From positions 1 through 9,964 of the forward strand of contig WFNQ01000135.1 in NCBI GenBank assembly GCA_015488565.1: DNA of 9,964 bases, in the 5' to 3' direction. A program made the translations under genes and the position numbers. This DNA comes from Thiomicrorhabdus sp. GTDB lineage: Bacteria > Pseudomonadota > Gammaproteobacteria > Thiomicrospirales > Thiomicrospiraceae. Below, piece by piece: positions 1-5,016 of this stretch. The stretch's first letter is position 1. The number at the start of each line of letters is the position of its first letter. The notes beneath the pieces were generated by a model. It ran no database searches, was not told the origin of the DNA, and saw only the letters and a program-made list of their open reading frames with translations.

Positions 1-1196
1 AGTTGGCGGTGATGGGGGTGGATTATCAAGCACTTTTAACGCAGTTGATTGAAGTCTTGCACGCTCTCTCTTATTTTCAAGTATTTGGTGATGCAACGGC
101 ACTGTCGATTATGCCTGAAGAGGTGATTGAAACACTGGCCACCAATCTGAACCCTGAACGTGTTCAATTGCTGTATCAAATTGCCTTGTTGGCAAAACAA
201 GATATGTTGTTAGCGCCAGATATTCGAATAGGATTTGAAATGGCATTAATTCGCATGTTGGCGTTTCAACCCGTAAAGCAGGGTGAATGCTTGCCAGATT
301 CTCCTGTTTTAAAGGCAGATAAGGGGGGGGAGAAAATTATTTCTCAAGTTTCTCAAGCCCCTGCACCGCAAAGTGCATTAGAAGGGTTGGCATCGGCTCG
401 TTCTATGATGGGCAATAAATCCGTATCTAATTTACCTAATATGGATGCGTCAATGGTCTCTGAACCGGTTCCAGAGAGAGTGGAAAGTCCGCAACAGGGG
501 GGGGGGAGAATTTTTTCGGATGAAAACCCGACTTCTTCTACATCCTCTTCCAGTGACCATTTAGAAAAAATTAAAGCGAGGCTAAAACAACAATCGTTGG
601 GAAAGCCTAATATTGGTGTGAATGAATCGTTAGAGGCCGTACCATCGCCCTCTGTGAACAGATCAAAAAATCAAGCACCAGTCAGACAGCCTATCAATAC
701 AGCACCTGAACAAATCGAGCGTGTTGTGGATGAGCCTGAGATCGTTGTTGCACCTTTGAATGCGGCACGAGAGGAAGGGGGGGGGAGAAATTTTGAAGCC
801 CCCCCCGTGGATGGTCTTGATGAGTGGTTAGCACTTATTGAGCAACTGCCTTTAAAAGGGATGGCGGCTGAAGTAGCACGAAACTCGGTTTTAATCGCGT
901 TGTCTGAAACCAAGATGGCAGTGAGTATTGACCCGGAACAAAATTATTCCAGACAAACTATGGCATTGGAACAGTTTTCAGAAGCAGTAAAACAGCATTT
1001 TGGTTTGGATTTTGAGTTAGAATTTGTCTCTTCAAAGACGCATTTTACGCCAGTTAAATATGAAAAACAGCAGGCACAAATGCGCCAGCAAAAGGCAGAA
1101 AAATCCATCCAGCAAGACCCCGTGGTACAAGCATTAACGCAAACACTGGGTTTGGACGTGGTTGTGAATAGTATTAAACCCCTAATCCCCAGATAG
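1..1196 (+). CDS. dnaX: DNA polymerase III subunits gamma/tau, 3' part (5' end outside window)
   Basis: Clamp-loader subunit of the replicative polymerase. The gene enters from the left edge; the first full codon is at 3 and it runs to TAG at 1194-1196. Visible residues 1-92 are the clamp-loader collar (domain III): QLLYQIALLAKQDMLLAPD and GFEMALIRMLAFQP match E. coli IQLYYQTLLIGRKELPYAPD and VEMTLLRALAFHP. Residues of about 93-265 are a Ser/Pro/Gln-rich linker. Residues of about 269-397 (DEWLALIEQLPLKGMAAEVA onward) are the tau-specific C-terminal domain that binds the polymerase alpha subunit. Three poly-G tracts (323-330, 497-506, 777-785) lie in the linker and encode GGE or GGGR. The last residues LIPR and the stop codon come from a mobile element inserted at 1180; without it the protein would end SIKPI, as E. 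coli ends SIRPI. Identification is by remembered similarity and by the dnaX-ybaB-recR order. Confidence 0.96.
   Translation, partial: LAVMGVDYQALLTQLIEVLHALSYFQVFGDATALSIMPEEVIETLATNLNPERVQLLYQIALLAKQDMLLAPDIRIGFEMALIRMLAFQPVKQGECLPDSPVLKADKGGEKIISQVSQAPAPQSALEGLASARSMMGNKSVSNLPNMDASMVSEPVPERVESPQQGGGRIFSDENPTSSTSSSSDHLEKIKARLKQQSLGKPNIGVNESLEAVPSPSVNRSKNQAPVRQPINTAPEQIERVVDEPEIVVAPLNAAREEGGGRNFEAPPVDGLDEWLALIEQLPLKGMAAEVARNSVLIALSETKMAVSIDPEQNYSRQTMALEQFSEAVKQHFGLDFELEFVSSKTHFTPVKYEKQQAQMRQQKAEKSIQQDPVVQALTQTLGLDVVVNSIKPLIPR
323..345 (+). repeat. G-tract motif, copy 1 (in dnaX linker)
   Basis: Eight G at 323-330 are followed by AGAAAATTATTTCT, whose ends AGAAA and TTTCT form an inverted pair around ATTA. 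Here the tract is read as K-GGG-GGG-GAG-AAA (KGGEKII), a different frame from copies 2-4. This suggests that the nucleotide sequence, not the peptide, is the shared unit. Confidence 0.7.
497..517 (+). repeat. G-tract motif, copy 2 (in dnaX linker)
   Basis: Ten G at 497-506 are followed by AGAATTTTTTC, with GAA and TTC paired around TTTT. It is read in frame as GGGRIFSD. A -1 slip on this tract would read N-F-F-G and stop at TGA 521-523. Its place in the protein is close to where E. coli gamma ends. Confidence 0.75.
777..806 (+). repeat. G-tract motif, copy 3, with facing C-tract (in dnaX linker)
   Basis: Nine G at 777-785 are followed by AGAAATTTTGAAG and then eight C at 799-806. It is read as GGGRNFEAPP. 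The G and C tracts can pair as an 8-bp all-GC stem with a loop of about 13 nt. A -1 slip would read E-K-F and stop at TGA 794-796. Confidence 0.75.
1175..1179. repeat. Target site duplication, left copy (TAAAC)
   Basis: TAAAC directly precedes the left terminal inverted repeat of the element at 1180-1341, and the same five bases follow its right end at 1342-1346. Joining 1179 to 1347 rebuilds an intact dnaX end (ATT AAA CCC ATT TAA). Confidence 0.88.
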
Positions 1197-1341
1197 AAAA
1201 TTCGTTTATAGCGCAAGCCCTTGACGCGCCTAGCAAATTCAAAAAAGACGCATCACCAATAAGGTGACATTGTCTTTTTTTAATTCACTATGCACATCAA
1301 TTGCTTACACTCTAATCCGTATTTCTATCTGGGGATTAGGG
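1180..1341. mobile_element. MITE-like palindromic element, copy 1 (162 bp), inserted in the dnaX 3' end
   Basis: A non-coding element with perfect 20-bp terminal inverted repeats: CCCTAATCCCCAGATAGAAA at 1180-1199 and its reverse complement at 1322-1341, flanked by the 5-bp duplication TAAAC. Pairing continues imperfectly through the whole length (TAGCGCAA near 1209 against the GCTTACACT segment at 1303-1311, then AAAAAAGAC against GTCTTTTTT), so the element is one long imperfect palindrome centred near 1260. It has no room for a transposase; a MITE moved in trans by an unseen IS is the likely nature (inference). It supplies the last dnaX residues LIPR and stop codon, and separates dnaX from ybaB. 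A related copy lies at 7849-8007. Confidence 0.88.
1241..1281. terminator. Terminator-like hairpin at the centre of MITE copy 1
   Basis: AAAAAAGAC (1241-1249) pairs with GTCTTTTTT (1272-1280), and TCACC (1253-1257) pairs with GGTGA (1263-1267) around a small loop, with an internal mismatch bulge. The A run on one side and T run on the other would allow rho-independent termination in either direction. It may partly uncouple ybaB-recR from dnaX transcription. The GC part of the stem is short, so efficiency is uncertain. Confidence 0.55.
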
Positions 1342-1346
1342 TAAAC
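1342..1346. repeat. Target site duplication, right copy (TAAAC)
   Basis: TAAAC follows the last G of the right terminal inverted repeat and repeats 1175-1179. The original dnaX stop (TAA, 1352-1354) survives downstream as unused sequence. Confidence 0.88.
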
Positions 1347-1374
1347 CCATTTAAAGAAAAATAAGGAGAGCAGT

Positions 1375-1704
1375 ATGTTTGGTGGAAAAGGTGGTTTAGG
1401 TAATTTAATGCAACAAGCGCAAGAGATGCAAAAAAACATGCAGGAAGCGCAGGCTGAAATTGCCAAAATGGAAGTGGCAGGTGAATCTGGTGGGGGCTTG
1501 GTTAAAGTGGTGATGACTGGAAAACACGAATTAATTAAGGTCTCCATTGACGATAGTCTAATGGACGATAAAGAGATGTTAGAAGACTTGGTTGCAGCGG
1601 CGGTAAACAGTGCGGCGCGCAATGTTGAGGCGGTATCAAAAGAAAAAATGGGCGGGCTAACCGCCGGCATGGAACTGCCTGAAGGCATGAAAATGCCATT
1701 TTAG
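1375..1704 (+). CDS. ybaB: YbaB/EbfC-family nucleoid-associated protein
   Basis: A 109-residue DNA-binding protein of the YbaB/EbfC family, which forms small dimers that coat DNA and is almost always found between dnaX and recR. The start MFGGKGGLGNLMQQAQEMQK, a long N-terminal helix rich in Gln/Met/Glu (residues of about 8-35), and the central GGGLVKVVMTGKHELIKVSI strands are typical. The length is normal for the family. The ATG at 1375 follows AAGGAG at 1363-1368 with ideal spacing. The MITE ends 33 bp upstream, so the gene now either depends on readthrough of the element hairpin or uses a promoter at or near the element; I see no convincing -35/-10 pair there. recR follows after 18 bp. Confidence 0.95.
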   Translation: MFGGKGGLGNLMQQAQEMQKNMQEAQAEIAKMEVAGESGGGLVKVVMTGKHELIKVSIDDSLMDDKEMLEDLVAAAVNSAARNVEAVSKEKMGGLTAGMELPEGMKMPF

Positions 1705-1722
1705 GGCATTGGATTTTATATT

Positions 1723-2316
1723 GTGAAAAGTCCTTTAATTCAAGAGCTGATTGACGCGTTTCGAATATTGCCCGGCGTGGGGCCAAAATCGGCACAACGT
1801 ATGGCTTATCATGTATTGGAGCGCAATAAAGGGGGGGGGAGAATTCTTTCTGATACCCTTTCTAAAGCGATTGGAGAGGTTGGGCACTGCTCTTTATGTC
1901 GAACCTTAACCGAGGAACTCACCTGCGCTATTTGTTGTTCAACACAACGAAATACAACTGAGTTGTGCATTGTAGAGCACCCTACCGATGTGGAAGTCAT
2001 TGAGCGTTCAGGCGTGTTTAAAGGTAAATATTTTGTCCTTATGGGGCATTTGTCCCCTATTGACGGTATAGGGCCTAATGCGTTAGGGTTGGACGAGCTT
2101 GAAGTGCGTTTAGCACGTAAAGAGATAACCGAGCTGATTATTGCCACCAACCCAACCGTTGAAGGAGAAGCCACGGCCTTTTACATTCAGCAGTTGGCGA
2201 ATACGTTTGGTGTATTAGTAACACGGCTTGCTCAGGGAGTTCCGATGGGTGGAGAGTTGGAATATTTAGATTCAGGCACACTGACACAAGCATTTATTGC
2301 TCGAAAAAAGGTATAG
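1723..2316 (+). CDS. recR: Recombination mediator protein RecR
   Basis: A 197-residue partner of RecO/RecF in loading RecA at gaps. The helix-hairpin-helix LPGVGPKSAQRMAYHVL lies at residues 16-32. A zinc finger follows with Cys56, Cys59, Cys68 and Cys71. The Toprim domain (LCIVEHPTDVEVIE from about 81, GKYFVLMGHLSPIDGIGP at 101-118, TNPTVEGEATA at 142-152) and the C-terminal GVPMGGELEYLDSGTL are also present. The full length is typical. The start is GTG at 1723, with GGA about 9 bases upstream; its length and N-terminus match relatives. Residues 37-44 (GGGRILSD) are encoded by a nine-G copy of the repeated G-tract motif. E. coli has a glycine pair at the same place, so the motif is probably built on native sequence rather than inserted. 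Confidence 0.97.
   Translation: MKSPLIQELIDAFRILPGVGPKSAQRMAYHVLERNKGGGRILSDTLSKAIGEVGHCSLCRTLTEELTCAICCSTQRNTTELCIVEHPTDVEVIERSGVFKGKYFVLMGHLSPIDGIGPNALGLDELEVRLARKEITELIIATNPTVEGEATAFYIQQLANTFGVLVTRLAQGVPMGGELEYLDSGTLTQAFIARKKV
1831..1850 (+). repeat. G-tract motif, copy 4 (in recR)
   Basis: Nine G at 1831-1839 are followed by AGAATTCTTTC, which contains the perfect palindrome AGAATTCT. It is read as GGGRILS, nearly the same peptide as copy 2 in dnaX although the genes are unrelated. A -1 slip would end at TGA 1851-1853, truncating RecR near residue 42. Confidence 0.72.
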
Positions 2317-2321
2317 ATAAT

Positions 2322-4208
2322 ATGGCAACATTTTTTAAATGGATGAGTTTGATTCCTTTGGTTTTTTTAGTCGGGTGTCCTGCGCCTGCGGAAGAAACGG
2401 ATGGTAACACTGGCCAAAATTTACAGCCAGGTATTAACTTAGTGATGTCGATATCCTCAACGGGTGAAGTTACTCGCAATATTCCTTCGAATGATGATGC
2501 AAAAGTCGATATTCTTTTTCTGGATGCGGCAAATGATCCTATTGCAGGTGAAATCATTAACATCTCAACAACTTCGGGAACGTTATCTCAAGCCAGTGTG
2601 TTAACGGGGAGTGATGGACGGGTGTCGGTGACCATTACTCCTCCTGCAGCACTTACCACAGGGACATCCACTGGTACGTTTACGGCAACACCTGATATTG
2701 CAGGGGAGGAGGGTGAGACATTTAGAGAGGCCAAAACACTTGTTTATCAGTTTGTTGCGAGTACGATTGCTGAAACCCCTGATGAAGCTGCCGCTTTAGT
2801 GGCTTCATTGCAGTTCTTAAGTGCTGACCCGACGATTTTATCGCTTAAGGGAACGGGGGGAGTTGGGTATGGTGAAGTGTCAACCCTGGTTTTTAGAGTG
2901 GTGGATACTGAAAATAACCCAATTGGTGGTGCCGTGGTTAATTTTAATTTGGATACGTCGGTAGGAGGGATCGCTTTAAATCAAGTCAGCAGTATTACAA
3001 ATGAACAAGGTGAGGTAGAGGTAACGGTTCAATCAGGAAGCGTGGCAACGCCTGTTCGGGTCACTGCTTCGGTTACGACACCGAGTGGTGTAAGATCGGT
3101 TCAGTCTGATCTATTAAGAATTGCAACGGGTATTCCAGATCAAAACAGTTTTAGTTTGTCGGTTGATATTTTTGCGCCAGAAGGACAGCGAGATGGTGAA
3201 ACGGTTTCTTTTACTGCACGACTAGCTGATAGAAATAATAATCCAGTACCCGATGGCACGGTGGTTTTGTTTACAACGGAAGGAGGGGTGATTGAAAGCT
3301 CATGTGAAACGGTAGCGGGGGTCTGTTCCGTGACTTGGACGAGTCAAGATCCTAGGCCGTTAGATCACAGAACGACTATTTTAGCTTATGCCATTGGTCA
3401 TGAAACTTTTTATGATGCGGATGGTTCAGGGGTGTTTGATGATGGGGATACGTTTGATGATTTAGGGGAAGCATTTCGAGATGATGATGAAACGGGAACC
3501 TTTAACCCGACAATTAACAACTTTAGTCGGGATGAAAAGTTAATTGATTATGATTTAAGTGGTAATTATAGCGGGCCTGATGGGCTGTATAATGGCATAC
3601 CTTGTAATCACTCTACAGACTGTCCCGTGGATGCAAATAATTTAGCGGGACGCTCAAATTTATTGGTAAATGTAAGAGAGATAGGCACTATTATCATGGC
3701 TTCGAGTTCCCCCATTGTGCATTTGTATGAGTTGTTAAATGGAAATGGAACTTGCTTGGATGCGAATGGTAAATTGGTTATTGATGGTGTTCAGTGTCAA
3801 GCGGTTTCAACGTTATTTGCAGCGGGACTTGATTCAAAAGAGTTATGGGTATTAATTGAAGATGCCGATGATGTTTTTGGAGGTTCTATTGCATTGTGTA
3901 AAACATCGGAGAATGGGGATCGTATTGATGGGATGACGAACCCCGATGATCCAGCTTGTCTTTATGCAGAAAGGCAGTCAGCTCCAACGAACTCTACGAT
4001 CTCTGTTTCAACAGGGGTGGGTGTTATTCTGGGCACGCCTCCGACCGAGGTTCCTAATCAGCGAGAAGCATTTTCATTTTCATTTACGGTGCAGTCGGAT
4101 GATGAAAATACCACGATTGTTACCGATGTTTTAGAGGTCAAGGTGACCACGCCAGTTGGGAAGGTAGATATATATCAGACAGTTAATTTAACGGATCCGA
4201 TTAATTAA
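2322..4208 (+). CDS. Ig-like (Big-type) repeat lipoprotein, putative surface protein
   Basis: A 628-residue predicted lipoprotein. The N-terminus MATFFKWMSLIPLVFLVGCP has a short hydrophobic segment and lipobox LVGC, so Cys19 would be lipidated; Pro20 is not an inner-membrane retention signal, so outer-membrane sorting is likely. Three Ig-like units resemble bacterial Ig-like domains of the invasin type: residues of about 45-145, 165-268 and 276-360, each with the strand pattern 'D..NnP(i/v).G..v.f' then 'G.v.vt'. An acidic stretch, DADGSGVFDDGDTFDDLGEA (365-384), looks like a calcium-binding loop. Eight Cys after the lipobox fall in four close pairs (328/335, 428/434, 478/492, 526/546), suggesting disulfides. 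The exact role is unknown; adhesion or envelope structure is inference. The gene starts 5 bp after recR, with AAAAAGG at 2305-2311 as ribosome site, and ends at a strong terminator. Confidence 0.85.
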   Translation: MATFFKWMSLIPLVFLVGCPAPAEETDGNTGQNLQPGINLVMSISSTGEVTRNIPSNDDAKVDILFLDAANDPIAGEIINISTTSGTLSQASVLTGSDGRVSVTITPPAALTTGTSTGTFTATPDIAGEEGETFREAKTLVYQFVASTIAETPDEAAALVASLQFLSADPTILSLKGTGGVGYGEVSTLVFRVVDTENNPIGGAVVNFNLDTSVGGIALNQVSSITNEQGEVEVTVQSGSVATPVRVTASVTTPSGVRSVQSDLLRIATGIPDQNSFSLSVDIFAPEGQRDGETVSFTARLADRNNNPVPDGTVVLFTTEGGVIESSCETVAGVCSVTWTSQDPRPLDHRTTILAYAIGHETFYDADGSGVFDDGDTFDDLGEAFRDDDETGTFNPTINNFSRDEKLIDYDLSGNYSGPDGLYNGIPCNHSTDCPVDANNLAGRSNLLVNVREIGTIIMASSSPIVHLYELLNGNGTCLDANGKLVIDGVQCQAVSTLFAAGLDSKELWVLIEDADDVFGGSIALCKTSENGDRIDGMTNPDDPACLYAERQSAPTNSTISVSTGVGVILGTPPTEVPNQREAFSFSFTVQSDDENTTIVTDVLEVKVTTPVGKVDIYQTVNLTDPIN

Positions 4209-4227
4209 AAAATAAGAGTGATTGAAT

Positions 4228-4263
4228 AAATAAAAAAGGCGCCTTAAGGCGCCTTTTTTATTT
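4228..4263. terminator. Two-way rho-independent terminator
   Basis: A perfect 36-nt palindrome: GGCGCC (4238-4243), loop TTAA, GGCGCC (4248-4253), flanked by A6 on the left and T6 on the right plus AAAT/ATTT. It lies between convergent genes ending at 4208 (+) and 4288 (-), and the symmetric A/T flanks let it serve both. Confidence 0.93.
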
Positions 4264-4287
4264 GGGGGTTAAGGTAAAAATAATGTC

Positions 4288-5016
4288 TTAAATTTCACCC
4301 CACTTCTTACGTTTTGCAGGGATTCTAAAGAATCGGCCTAACAGTAAACCAAACAAAAGTACTCCGCCACCCGTTAAGAACCATTGGCGTTTAATGGCAT
4401 CTTCGGACTGGTCAATTTGCTCTCTCATAATGGCGTTTTGATCTTCTAGGGTGGATAAACGTTGTTTCATCTCTTGGTTTTGTTGATCTAGATTTACCGC
4501 GTTGCTGGAGATGGATTTTAGGCGAGTCAGTGCTTGCGTTAGCTCAAACTTTTCTTGCTTTACGCTGGAAAGTTCTTGATTGGTTTCTTCATGGCGCTCT
4601 TTAAGTGTTTTAAGCTCATGTTGAAGTCCATTAAGTTTTTCTTCGAGAGCGGTGGTTTTTCGAATCTGTTTTTCTAATCGTACACGGGCAACGGGCATAT
4701 TTTGAAGTGTCGTGGAGTGCATCCAGCCAGTATATGTTTTCCCTTTCTTTTTGTACTCTACCTGTGCCCAGCCTTCACCATTTACTTCAAGTATTTTAAC
4801 AGGTGCACCAGGGGGCATCATTCGGCTGATTTTAAAATTCGTTCCCCCTCCACGTCGCATAGGCACTTTAAAGGTGTCTGTTACATAGTTGGTGTAGCCT
4901 GGTGTAACGGCCGCATGAACACTGTGGCTGGTTAAGCTCAGGCTAAAAAGGCTTGCGATGATTATGCCTTTAGCAACGGGGGCGACGATAAGATTAAATG
5001 TGTTGGATTTTTTCAT
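4288..5016 (-). CDS. SH3-domain membrane-anchored protein (TIGR04211 / YgiM-like)
   Basis: A 242-residue protein with this order: signal peptide at about 1-36 (cleavage after HAA), bacterial SH3 domain at about 43-104 (ending GKTYTGWMHSTTL), long coiled coil at about 112-208, one membrane helix at about 212-228 (FLTGGGVLLFGLLLG), then a basic tail RIPAKRKKWGEI. The layout is that of the YgiM/TIGR04211 'SH3 and anchor' family: SH3 and coiled coil in the periplasm, the C-terminal helix in the inner membrane. The biochemical role of the family is not settled; a cell-envelope function is inferred. Its ATG (5014-5016) lies inside the valS end, a 23-bp overlap, so the two are probably co-transcribed and may be translationally coupled. 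I see only a weak ribosome site. Confidence 0.85.
   Translation of the reverse strand: MKKSNTFNLIVAPVAKGIIIASLFSLSLTSHSVHAAVTPGYTNYVTDTFKVPMRRGGGTNFKISRMMPPGAPVKILEVNGEGWAQVEYKKKGKTYTGWMHSTTLQNMPVARVRLEKQIRKTTALEEKLNGLQHELKTLKERHEETNQELSSVKQEKFELTQALTRLKSISSNAVNLDQQNQEMKQRLSTLEDQNAIMREQIDQSEDAIKRQWFLTGGGVLLFGLLLGRFFRIPAKRKKWGEI

Noticed and set aside
1295..1307. Near-match to the IHF consensus (CATCAATTGCTTA) in MITE copy 1
   Set aside because: Not kept in copy 2 (CCAAATGCTTA), so probably chance in an AT-rich sequence.
2855..2869. G6 followed by AG in the lipoprotein gene as a sixth G-tract motif
   Set aside because: Only six G and the following TTGGG lacks the A/T palindromic tail of the other copies.
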